Assembly: GCA_039704465.1 (NCBI GenBank) | Contig: JASFAU010000010.1 | Span: 372,001-436,000 of the forward strand | Reading direction: 5' to 3' | DNA: 64,000 nucleotides | Source: Plasmodiophora brassicae | Lineage: Eukaryota; Endomyxa; Phytomyxea; Plasmodiophorida; Plasmodiophoridae | The notes under the pieces: model-generated | Database searches by the model: none | Told to the model about the DNA's origin: nothing | The model's input: only the letters and a program-made list of their open reading frames with translations | Part shown: positions 53,927-64,000 of the stretch, piece by piece | Layout: every line of letters starts with the position of its first letter | How positions within the stretch are numbered: the stretch's first letter is position 1 | Program-made: the position numbers and the translations under genes

Positions 53927-55930
53927 CTAGTCGGAGAGAACAGAGATGAACTCTTTAGGCCTGCGACGCAGCTTGTTCGACACTGACTTCTCAACAACTG
54001 CGGCAACATGAACCAGGATGTCCTCTTTCCAGAAGTCAGCCTCGAACTGCATGCCGATGGGCATCCCAGAAGAGTCGCAACCGACAGGGATCGAGATGGA
54101 TGGGTGTCCAACGAGGTTTGCAAGTGGCGCGAACGTCATGATCTTCGACGTTGTGCTAACATCTGACTCTCCAGCAGTGGCGACGTCATTCGGCACCTGA
54201 TGCGCCGTAACGGACGTAACGGGCGTTGCCATTATATCGACTGTCTTGAAGATCTTCTTGATCTGGTCGGTGGCAAACGCTCTGACCTGCTGAGCAGCGA
54301 GCAAATCTTGCGCCGTGAACTGCTTTGTCAGAGACAGTGAGATGCGTAATTCCGGCGACAGCTCCGAGAATGGGTTCGGGTATCGTTCAACGAACCGCAG
54401 GATTTCGGACGATATAATTCCAACGTGAGCCTGCAGGCTCGCGAATCAGTTTGGGAACGCCTTCACATTTGGGTTTAAAGTTCACCTTCGTCATTATGTT
54501 CAGGAACGGTATTGTGATGTCAACGATCTCGGCTCCGTGATGACGCGCAAGTGTATCCAGTACTTCCCTGCAACGCTGAACGATCTCCGTATCTGCATTC
54601 TCGAAGTGGGGCCTGAAGACGCCGATCTTCAGGCGTGGGAGAGGCGCATCGGTGTTCGGTAGCGCAGCCACGCCCGACATGACAGCGAAGGCAATGGCAA
54701 GGTCGGCGAGACTTGATGCTATGGGCCCCACATGACCAACGCTGTATGTGAATCCATGTTTGTGCGCGATTCGGTCGAACGTTGCCTTCAGACCAAATTG
54801 TCCAGTTAGCGCACTTGGAATCCGGATTGATCCACCACCGTCACATGCGACTGTGCAAACACGTCAGTATGAAGATGAATTTACTAACAACACTGCCGAA
54901 CCTGCAATAGGAACCAGCCCAGAAGCAACTGAAGCTGCCGATCCGGAAGATGACCCGCCCGGGTATCGGGCTGAATCATATGGATTGCGAGCCGTTCCAT
55001 GGTGTAAGTTGCAGCCAGTCGTCCCTAGACCAAGTTCGTGCATGTTGGTCTTCCCGATAATGATGGCACCTGCTGCTCGCAGGCGAGTGATGCAGGGATC
55101 ATCGCATGACGGGACCTCCTTCACAAACAGTGTGCCGAATGTGGTCATGTACCCAGCAACATCAACCTGTGTCGGACGGTTTGTAAGACCAGCCAAACAT
55201 TGAACGCTTATGCCCAGAACCTCGTCTTTGACCGCGATAGGGATGCCGTCAAGTGGACCTAGTGGCGCACCAGCCTGATAGCGTTTCGTTGACGCTTCTG
55301 CTTGTGCAAGAGCATCCTCGGCATTGACGGCAGTGAATGCCTTCAGCGTCGGATTCAACTTGTCGATTGCACCAAGAACCGACTTGATGACGGTCGTAGG
55401 CGTCGCTCTGCCGTCCTTGTATCGTTGTACGAAATCGCCTGTCGTCCAGTAGCGGAAGTCGGATTGGGATGACAGCTGCCGTTTTTCAGATTGCTGCAAC
55501 TGCACCCAGGTGTCGAGGGGTACGCCGGATTCCGATTCGTTAGAATGCGGGCGTCCCGTGTCAGGGTACGCCATCGGAATGAACTTCAATGGCAAGCGAT
55601 TCGCAAACCTATCACAGAAGACCGCCTGATCAGTGATGATCATGGGTGATACTATTCCGCGCATTACTCAGTCGGTAAACTCATTTGGTTCTGCTTAAAT
55701 AGGATAACGGAGAGAAGGCTGCCAATGCCGGGCGTTGTCATCGCCCAGGCCATTGCCTATGACCATCTCAGCAATGTAAACGACTCGGGCGACGCCACGC
55801 ATGGTACCTTCAGGGGCCAACCCGCCAGTCGAGGCGCCTTCAGCGCATCCAGCTGATACGGCGGGGCGCTGGCCACCAGCGCCGACGTCTCGGCGCATTC
55901 TATCTCGGCGTGCATCTCCTTGACGTCCAT
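53927..55930 (-). CDS. FAAH: Fatty acid amide hydrolase, plant FAAH type
   Basis: Five exons: 55930-55808, 55756-55668, 55608-54902, 54850-54486, 54430-53927 (595 residues, as in plant FAAH). Amidase-signature enzyme that hydrolyses N-acylethanolamines. Catalytic Lys in GIPIAVKDEVLG; the Gly/Ser-rich signature GGSSSGSAASVASG supplies the cis-Ser and nucleophilic Ser; CDGGGSIRIPSAL follows after a splice. The N-terminal extension typical of plant FAAH is present across introns 1-2: LKAPRLAGWPLK, then IGSLLSVILFKQNQM. C-terminal KTVDIMATPVTSVTA and VGHPSISIPVGCD complete the fold. An ATG at 55664 inside intron 2 would give a shorter, N-truncated form. The gene is tail-to-tail with adenylate kinase (20 bases apart). 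Confidence 0.94.
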
Positions 55931-56588
55931 CGTGTGTCCCTGGAATGATTATTTTGGGATAACTTCCAACTTCCGAGGCGTTTCCGTCCGTCCTTGGAAT
56001 TTGGGGGTCCCGCTGGGGGGCTGCGGACTGACCTTCGTGTGTCCCAGGACCAGATCACGGCCAATGTGGACACGCGCAGCTGGCGCCCGCTTTGTATCCC
56101 GAGCAGCTGGCCGCATTCAGGAGTAGTGCTGGCCGGATTCAAGAGCGTCAGAACGCACTTACACGTTCTTGAAGAACGGATGTGCTCAGGTTTTCTACTG
56201 CTTGTGCAGGTTCAAACACAGTGCGAACGCATTACCTGACCCGCAGGACGACATGATCTGCGTATAAGAGGTTCGACTTCTACCGCCCGCGAGGGTATGT
56301 CATACATAACTTGAGATAAACGGGCGGATACTGGCATCGCCTATATCCTGCAGATGACACTGTTCGCGGCTGGTCTTCGTTGGACGATAGGTAATCGCCA
56401 CTAATCGGAAGTTGAGTCAGACGCGGCTGTGTGGCTCGTGATCCATGTTGACATCAGTTTCTGCCGGCTATTCGAGGGTTGGGCCGGTAGGCCGCGACCA
56501 TCTGGTTATAGAGCTGGTGGCTGCGGCCAGTCACGAAGCGTCGCCATGCAATCCGTGCGGCCCGCCACGGCAGGTTTGAATTGCTCTG
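55931..56588. other. Intergenic between FAAH and GT genes
   Basis: 658 bases holding the FAAH promoter and the 3' end of the glycosyltransferase gene. Bases 55990-56080 are G/C-rich with a GGGGGTCCCGCTGGGGGG-like tract. Short frames on both strands have no motif. Nothing else is supported. Confidence 0.4.
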
Positions 56589-57720
56589 TCAGTGGGAATG
56601 AACGGAATTTAGGTATTCAATATCATTGGGCATATGCGTTTGCAGAAATTCATCGATCTGCAGCTGGCCGTTTTCGACGAGAATCGCCAGGGATGCCTCT
56701 GCCTCCTGATACACGCGATACCGCGAGTTCACTTGGTTCGTGTTGAATACTGTGTACGCTGTGCATACCACAGGTCACAAATAGAACGTCGGTAGTGTGT
56801 GGATAGGTACCAACGTACATGTAAAAAAGGCAGAATTGACGCCAGTGTAGACTTTGGATATCCAGTCGTCCGACCACCAGTTTCGAAACATGGGCGGGAA
56901 CATCATACCGAAGATGTGCATGTGGACACGGGAAACAAAAGACTGCGTCATGAGGTTGTCGGGGCGGTTCAGGTCCTTAGGGCCAACGACGCCCAATCCA
57001 GGAAACACAGGATTGTTGAGTAGCAGATTCGTGAAGGGTTTCGCCCATCCCCGAGTTTTGAACTCGATGTCGTCGTTGACTGGGGTGGCATGTCTCAGCG
57101 TTATCCCCGTTACTTTCATTACAGTACTGACCTTGGTAGAAGAAGTCGGCGTTATCGTGATTCGCTGCAACGGCCAGGCGATTCCATACCCAGCATGGGC
57201 TGTGCTATGTGTCCATGTCATTATTTATACGAAGCAGTTTGCCACGGTTGCCACTGGATCTAACCTCAGTCTTGTTGAACGATTTCGTAACCAGGCTGAA
57301 CGTGTACGAATCACCGACTGCTTTCCTGAATAGAGTCTGCAGATCGCGTCCCCCGTCCTCGCTGTCGTACAATGAGTCGCCCCGATCGTACCCGAAATAT
57401 ACAGCAAATTCGAAATCGTCTCGGTCAGTTTCATCTAGCGACTGCAGCAACGAAGGAACGAAGGTCGTTAAGAGCGGTATCGATGGAATTGTCCAGCCGG
57501 GGACAGATCTGGACGGAACCAGAAAAGCGATAACCTTTCGCCTACGCCCAGGTACCCGACGTGCCCTCGGATTCTCGGTACCGGGTAATCCTGAACCGAA
57601 TCGTGGCGTATGCAAGGCTTCGCTTCTACGCGAGACAGCAAGCCACTGCCCAAGCAGGACGACCACGGTTATCGCTGCCATGACTAGCAACATCTGGAGA
57701 CGCCGAATCGTGACGGGCAT
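56589..57720 (-). CDS. GT-A-like glycosyltransferase, type II membrane
   Basis: Four exons: 57720-57265, 57204-57132, 57079-56819, 56758-56589 (319 residues), introns 52-60 bases. A single N-terminal helix (MLLVMAAITVVVLLGQWLAV) gives type II topology. The catalytic region carries a nucleotide-sugar-type acidic motif YQVNDDIEF, whose Val is made by a splice. PCWVWNRLA precedes it; GVVGPKDLN, TQSFVSRVHMHIFGMMFP and FRNWWSDDWISKVY follow, a pattern I know from uncharacterised GT-A-like proteins of algae and protists. The last exon is helical (RVYQEAEASLAILVENGQLQ). Donor and acceptor sugars unknown; a Golgi role is inferred. A start upstream of 57720 is open but has no ATG. Confidence 0.75.
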
Positions 57721-58328
57721 GTTTCCTAGACTCGGCTCCCCCTCTACGTTATGTGTGGTCGCGACCCCATCTGCGGCCACGCCAAGTCACAGAGCACACC
57801 ATTGGGGCTGGTGAGGTATAAGAAGCCCTGCTTCCACAAGCTTATACAGCGTATCGTTAAACCTATCATATCTATCCGCCCGCCCGCGTTTTCGCTAAGT
57901 ACGTCTTGCCAGGTATCATGTCATGTATCCTTCCGAGCGTCGCACTCAGGATAGCTCGACGTTCTAACTTCTATTCCCAGGTGGACAACGGCAGCCTGCA
58001 CCATCATCGTTGCAGAAGCGTACACCACAACATGGTGGCGAGACCATCAACACGTCTTGTGGGCCGCTGCTACTCTGAAAGCTTGTGGCTCCTGAATGAG
58101 CAGCCTCGCTGGGCCTGTTTTAGGCTGACTGCGCGTGGCCACGCACGTTTTGATGGCCGACCCGCTGTCTCATTGTGATCAACCACGCATCTAAGGTTCG
58201 CTTGCTATCGGTCATTATCATTACGGGGGGTTGGGCGCGAAAACAGGTGTCGTTGCGCGCATTCCAGGTACCTCTGCAGCGGGCGCGATCTGAATCGAGC
58301 CGCGTAAAGGGCGTCTGGCACCGACTGG
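57721..58328. other. Divergent intergenic region
   Basis: 608 bases between the GT gene (minus) and the first ABCC gene (plus), so it likely contains both promoters. A palindrome-like CTCGTTG/CAACGAG was not found; no conserved frame, repeat or RNA gene is recognised. Confidence 0.4.
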
Positions 58329-61300
58329 ATGGCGTCAGCCACGGAGTCGCCAGGCGATGCGTCACTTGGCAAAAGCCAGGCCGTCGATGCGTCTGAGGGA
58401 TCGTCAGCGCCTTCTGCGCCCGAGGACGTTGAGGGAAAGCAGGCGAAACCGTTCAGGCTCGCCCCGAGCAATGTCGTTTCCGATGTTCTATTCGCGTGGG
58501 TATTTTGGCTGTTGTGGCGCTGTCTGGGCGAGGAGCCACAGAATGTTCCTGTACACCTGCGTTCACGTGATCGTTCAGCAAATGCGACCGCCAAGCTTCG
58601 AAAGGCTTACGTGGATGACCAGCGATTACTGAAGGCGCTGTGGCAAGCCTTTGGCATTCGGTTTCTCGCACTGGGGATATGGAAAATCGTGTGGTCGATC
58701 TGTACCTGGGCGGGTGCATACTACCTGCTCGAGCAACTCATGCTCAAACAGCGTCTGTCCATTGCTGTATCCTTACTCATCACGTCAGTCGTCAGCGCTG
58801 TCGCCATCCAGGTTCGTTCTACGATTCTCTTTCGTTGATTTTCTTATGACACTCCATTGCAGAGGCTATACGGCGGCACATACAGCGTTGGGTTACGAGT
58901 GAAAGCGACCTTGATCGACCTTGTGTTTCGGAAATCGCTCGTGCTCTCTCCTGCCAATGTCCACGTTGGGCACATTGTGACAATCATGGCCACCAACATT
59001 GAGGCTGTCGCCGACGCCGCTTCCCACTTCCACTTGTAACTTAACCCTTTTGTTGGCGGCGACCTCCCATTCAGTACTGACCGGATCTGTCGTTAGTTTA
59101 TGGTCTGGATGCCTAGAGGTCCTGCTCATTCTCGTCCTGACGGTCTATTTGGCTGGCTTACGGGCGGCGGTTGCCCCTGTTGTCATCATCGTTGCGTTCG
59201 TCATGCCTGTCCAGCTCTTTCTGGGGAACTTTGTTAGCCAGACATCCTTGTCGTTCGTCGTTGCCGCCAGCGACAGGCTTCGACTGATGACGGAAATTCT
59301 AACGGCTATCAAGCTGGTTAAGTTTTACGCGTGGGAGAAACCCGTTCTCAAGCGCGTCGAGACGGTTCGTACACGCGAGGCACGAGCCGCATCATTTCAG
59401 GTTTTCGCTCGAGCCATCAATTTCGCATTCGTCTTCGGGGCGCCTGTTTTGACAACACTGTCATGCTTACTGGTTCTTCAACTTACTGGTGCAAAACTGG
59501 ATCCCGTCCTGGCTTTCACCTTGGTGTCCGTCTTCAACACGCTTCGATACCCTCTCCTGCTCTTACCGATGGCAGTCAAAGCGTTTTCAAGCGCTCGAAA
59601 TGCCTTCTCGATCATTGATGAGTTCCTTGGGCGTCCAGAGATGATCGACCAGCGTGACAAGGCGTGCCCAGCTGGGTCCATTGAGCTCCAATCAACGTCG
59701 ACTCGCTGGGAGGGTTCCCGGTCAGATACGCTTTCCGATATTTCAGTTCGTGTTGGGCGCGGTGAAGTTCTTGCCATTGTCGGCGACGTTGGATGTGGCA
59801 AGAGCAGTCTGATCGCAGCGATGCTGGGACAGATGCCGATCACATCGGGACTTGTGTCCATCAACGGAAAGGTATCCTATTGCCCGCAAGAGGCCTGGCT
59901 GGTCAACGCGACCATCAAGGAGAACATTCTCTTCGGGTCGGACTGGGACTCAAAGAGGTACTCTGACGTGATTCGCGTTTGTGCTCTCGAACGGGACCTT
60001 TCTCTGTTCGTGGACGGCGATCAACTTGAAATCTGCGAACGCGGAGCCAACCTTTCTGGAGGGCAACGACAACGTGTATCAATGGCTCGTGCTGTCTACA
60101 ATCAAAGCGACATTGTTTTTCTCGACGATCCCTTGAGCGCGCTTGACCAGAACGTGGGGCGATCCATATTCGACAACTGCGTCAAAGGGTTTCTTGCCGA
60201 TCGGGCCGTTGTGCTTGTCACTCATCAACTCCAGTATCTGTCTCAGTGCACCAATGTTGTCGTGATGGTTGACGGAAAGATTGGCGAATATGGGAAGTTC
60301 GACGACCTGATGTTGCGTCCTGATGGACGCCTCCGGTCACTCATGGAACAGTTCAGTACGACGTCAGAAATGGAGCTTCCAGAAGCTGTTGATGAAGCTC
60401 TTATGAAGATGATTCGTGTTCCAAGTGGAACCAATCTAGCTCTACATGAACCGATGACCGAGTTGTCTCAGAGCCGAGAACAAGAGGACCGAGAACTCGT
60501 TCGCTCTGCTGAAGTTGAACTCACCGAGATCGTTTCCCATCCGTCATCTCCGTCAATGGTCATCATACCAAACGAGCGCGCGATCGAGCGAATCGCCTAT
60601 TACAACCGACAACTGCAGGCGTCTGTACAGACGGTCGACGAGGCGACGCTCATGAAGAAGGTTGAATTCGACCAGGCGTCGCTGTTTGGCACAAGATACC
60701 TTCCGGTCCCCCAGAATGGCCACGATAACCGCGATTTCTCACGAACTGTCAGCCATAACATGTACGTATGTCTTTTGCCAAGCATTGTCTAGCTGCTAAT
60801 TGGACTGACAGGATGCGACCATTGACAACTGTCACGAAGCCGTTCGTAAAAGATAGCATGGACATGAACTCCAAGGCCGCCGCCGAATGGGTTAGCCCGG
60901 GACGAACGTGGTGCCGGTACATGCGCCAGACTGGCGGTGTCACTTGTGCCGTCCTTCTGTTCATTGTGTTCTGGCTAACCCATGGTGTTCGAATCGGGAT
61001 TGATATTTGGGTCAAGGTCTGGCAGGGGCCTCCTCACTCCGCGTACAAGGCGGCATCGCTGGGTCCCACCAACGATGTGGCCATCTTCTCTGGGTTATGC
61101 GCTCTGTTCATCTGTGCCGTTGCTGCGCGTGGAACTTGGCTGGCGCGTGTGACGGCGGCCAAAGCTCGGGCATTGCACGATGGTGTGTTGAACTCCCTGA
61201 TCCGAGCACCAATGTCATTCTACGACAACACCCCGTTGGGACGCATACTGCAGTCAACGTCGAAACATCAGGCCGATGCTGACGATCGACTCCCTGATTC

Positions 61301-62820
61301 ACTCATGCAGTGGATGCAGTACCTTCCTCTTGCTGTCGGTTCCCTGATTGTCATGACGGTCCAAAGTTCGGCCCCGCTGCCCATGTTCGGTTTCGTCATC
61401 CTACTTTTGTTTATCGGGGCGCTGCTGGTATTGTTTACGCGAAGGTCCGGCGCTCTCGTCTATTTCCTGGACCGTCAGGCAGTGGCCAAGACGATGCTGT
61501 ACTCGCATGTGACGGCGAGCCTCGAGGGCCTATTCTCGATTCGAGCATTCTGTGCTCAGGATCGATTCAAGGCGATTCTTCTCGATCGACTGGACAGCGC
61601 TAATTGCTTCGACCTGGCCGCCCAGTCTGTTCGATTCTTCATCGCCCTCTACGTTGATGTGATCTGTTCCTTGGCGATCTTCATCAATGCGTACCTATTC
61701 GTCGTCTACTCGGTTGACGCAGCGACCATCGGATTGTCCCTGTCCAACGCCCTTCAGATTCTTGTCTTCACTGGGTGGTCGCTAAGGATGTGGGAGGAAG
61801 CGTCCTCTTCGATTCAGTCGGTTGGAAATCTCCAATTCCTCGCAACTAAGCTCCCTGCCGAGGCCCCAGATATTATTCCCTCAGCGCGCCCCAGCCCGCC
61901 ATGGCCGCAAGAAGGCAGCATCGTCTTCCAAGACGTTGTCTTGCGGTATTCGCTGTTCGGCGTCGCTGTGCTCAAACGTATCAACTTCACAATCAAACCG
62001 ATGGAGAAGATTGGCATCGTCGGCCGAACCGTAAGCATTGCTCGTCATAATTCGGCTTTCCAGTAATGTCGGTTTGTAGGGATCGGGCAAGTCCACACTG
62101 CTGGTCGCCCTCTTGCGAATCGTCGAACTGGCCGCTGGTCGAATCATCATCGACGGCGTTGACATATCGAAGATCGGTCTGGAAGATCTTCGAAGTCGCA
62201 TTGCCATCATCCCGCAGGAGTCGGTCCTGTTTTCGGGTACCATCCGGGAAAACCTGGACGTGAAGAACGTGTACAATGACGCCGACATTTGGAAGGCGTT
62301 GAACGCTGTCAACCTAGGCGCCATCATTCGTGATCTGCCTGACGGTCTGAATTCCAACGTCGTCGAGAAAGGTCCTCGGTTCTCTCTCGGCCAGCGCCAG
62401 CTTTTCTGCATCGCACGTGCGATCCTGATGAAGGCCCGCGTTGTCGTTCTTGATGAGGCAACAGCCGCTATTGACGCCAGAACGGATGCGCTGGTACAGA
62501 AGGCCATTGCCGAGAACTTTGCCGACTGCACCGTCCTCACCATTGCGCACCGCCTGAACACGATCATTCAATCCGACCGCATCCTTATGCTCAGCGCCGG
62601 CAAGATCCTCGAGTTCGACAAGCCCGCGACGCTTCTCGACAATCCCAACGGCGCGTTCTTCTCGCTCGTGGCCCAGACCGGCCCGCAAACGGCGAGGAAG
62701 CTCCGTCAACTCGCATTGGAGAAGCGGCAAATCGACGAGACCCGCGTCCGTACCCGATCCGACGTTGATTTCTTCAGAAGCCTGGCTCGACCGGCCGAGC
62801 CGATCCCCGACAGCATGTAG
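58329..62820 (+). CDS. ABCC-family (MRP-type) ABC transporter
   Basis: Five exons: 58329-58811, 58863-59035, 59097-60761, 60812-62030, 62080-62820 (1426 residues), introns 49-61 bases. Full-length TMD-NBD-TMD-NBD exporter without the extra N-terminal TMD0, probably for organic anions or glutathione conjugates. TMD1 has KFYAWEKP, the ABCC hallmark. NBD1: Walker A GDVGCGKSS, signature LSGGQRQR, Walker B DIVFLDDPLSALD. TMD2 includes LHDGVLNSLIRAPMSFYDNT. NBD2: Walker A GSGKST begins exactly at exon 5, Walker B VVVLDEATAAID, but the signature reads FSLGQRQLFCIARA, the variant usual for ABCC NBD2. NBD1 Walker B Asp-Asp instead of Asp-Glu is the known degenerate ABCC site. It lies 210 bases before a second ABCC gene. 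Confidence 0.96.
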
Positions 62821-63030
62821 AACCCGTTGGACAGCAGTCGTGTTATCGTACGCGAACAGTAAAGTGACCCAAATCGGCGTCTGCTGTCATTCCCTTCAGC
62901 GTGCCCGGTCAGCGCGCAGTTTCGGGCAGCCGTGCCGAGTCGCAGACGCGGTAGCCGGCGCAGTGCAGTACGACGGGCTCTGCGTCATCGACACAGCAAA
63001 CGCCGGTGGTAGTGTGTCGTTATAGAACCG

Positions 63031-64000
63031 ATGGGGCAGTTGCCCAGGATACGCGACGATGAGAAGTCGACGGCTGGGGCCGGAGGCGCTTCGATTGAGA
63101 TGACGGGATTGCCGTTGCCGACGGTAACGCCCAGTGCCGAGCCGTTTCCCGAAGACCTCGCCGGGCTCCTGTCTCGGTTGTCGTTCAGCTGGATGAACCC
63201 GATCATTCGAGTTGGCGCAAAGCGTCCACTTCAGGTGCGCTTCGCTGGTGCCTGACTGTTTTCGTCCAGTGTTGCTGACGGCGAATCCCCAGGAGTCCGA
63301 TGTGTGGCACTTGAACGGCAACGACCAGACGGCAACGCTGTATCCTGCGTTTGAACAGCACTGGGAGCACGAACGCGCGGCTCCCTCTCCTTCACTGTCC
63401 CGTGCTGTGTACAAATTCATCATGCGGCGGTTTTGGCTTGGAGGGTTCTTCAAGGTTTGGCATAACCCACCTGCCTGGGACATCGGCACGACCTGAGCGT
63501 TGTGTCGCATAGGTGTTCAACGATGCGGCACAGTTCACCGGGCCCCTTTTCCTGAACGCCCTCATCGGGTGGGTGGCCAATCCAGACCGCAAAATCCCCA
63601 TAGGTGTTTAAGGACTGCCAGTGGTCTCTCATTCATCAGCGAGTACTGACGTTGTCTGGGCGTACAGGTGTCCTGCTCGCAGTCGCTATGTTTGTGTTTC
63701 AAATGCTTGGAGCTCTGGGCGAGGCACAGTTCTTTCAACTCGTCATGCGATCCGGAATGAATGTCAAAGCGGTATCTGTAGCAAGGACCAGGTCACAAGG
63801 TCATCATGCTGACACCTGCCTAGGTGCTTGTACATTCTGTGTTCCGCAAAGCGAGTCGCCTGTCGAATTCGGCGAAACAGAAACTATCCACGGGACGAAT
63901 CAACACAATGATCGCGTATGTCGCGTTTGTTACTCTCGGATCGCTGCCGGTATAACGTCACGTGTTCAGGAGCGATACGGACGCTGTGAACATGTTCATT
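63031..64000 (+). CDS. ABCC-family transporter, 3' partial at window edge
   Basis: N-terminal exons: 63031-63234, 63293-63454, 63513-63603, 63668-63771, 63824-63915, 63970 to beyond 64000; introns 52-64 bases. The sequence reads LLSRLSFSWMNPIIRVGAKR, then PLQ-ESDVWHLNGND across the first splice, then TMD1 (FNDAAQFTGPLFLNALIGWV, GVLLAVAMFVFQML), and KLSTGRINTMIA-SDTDAVNMF at the right edge. These are the conserved ABCC linker and first transmembrane domain. The N-terminus differs from the upstream ABCC gene and the exons are smaller, so the pair is probably an older tandem duplication. The nucleotide-binding domains lie outside the window. Confidence 0.92.

Noticed and set aside
55600..55664. 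FAAH starting at ATG 55664
   Set aside because: That ATG lies inside a 59-base intron; upstream exons restore the plant-type N-terminus.
1..64000. Prokaryotic defence systems, CRISPR, insertion sequences, viral genes, tRNAs or rRNAs
   Set aside because: No repeat-spacer arrays, transposase or viral motifs, or convincing tRNA A/B box pairs were seen; the genes are clearly eukaryotic nuclear.

Overview
This window is nuclear DNA of a gene-dense, intron-rich microbial eukaryote. Genes lie on both strands about 0.1-0.6 kb apart. Nearly all are cut by very short GT-AG introns (mostly 44-70 bases, one 38). There are no operons, Shine-Dalgarno sites, CRISPR arrays or recognisable transposons. The lineage is inferred, not shown. 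The translation factor is EFL rather than canonical EF-1alpha. Two genes belong to ciliary families (kinesin-9, IQCH), so a flagellated stage is likely. Together with the compact architecture, a plasmodiophorid/rhizarian-like protist is my best guess (low to moderate confidence). Exon boundaries were built by hand: splice phases had to agree and family motifs had to continue across each junction.

Layout. 0-6.2 kb: a coiled-coil protein (5' partial), an LRR protein and the anaphase-promoting-complex subunit CDC23/APC8. 6.5-12.4 kb (minus): AMP deaminase with 14 exons, an unrecognised gene, and a mitochondrial glycine carrier of the SLC25A38/Hem25 type. 12.5-15.8 kb: two tandem GT61 glycosyltransferases, one with an apparent one-base frameshift. 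16-19 kb: a small secreted protein, a small minus-strand gene, and a membrane-anchored polysaccharide-deacetylase-like protein lacking catalytic motifs. 19.7-24 kb: an SH3-PRMT (PRMT2-like), a 78-residue gene and a TRIM37 homologue. 24.4-32.4 kb: a tail-anchored coiled-coil protein, intronless EFL, and IQCH.

32.5-40.2 kb (minus): a SANT/Myb protein with a perfect E2F-type palindrome upstream, a tandem CCCH zinc-finger protein, a PB1-like protein, kinesin-9 and an OCA6/Siw14-like phosphatase relative without CX5R. 40.6-41.3 kb: an inverted duplication. 41.5-49.7 kb: ROMO1/Mgr2-like, a basic hypothetical protein, a triple UBZ4-type zinc-finger protein, a small gene and FANCM. 50.9-64 kb: a RING-H2 protein, a zinc-LID adenylate kinase, a plant-type fatty acid amide hydrolase, a GT-A-like glycosyltransferase, and two tandem ABCC transporters (the second runs off the right edge).

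Functionally this is a housekeeping mosaic: cell cycle, purine nucleotides, mitochondrial transport, translation, DNA repair, ubiquitin, cilium and Golgi glycosylation. The accessory part is 12.5-19.7 kb. I found no convincing new multi-gene system. The most unusual items are the degenerate deacetylase, the secreted protein, the disrupted GT61 copy, the inverted duplication and the triple-UBZ protein.
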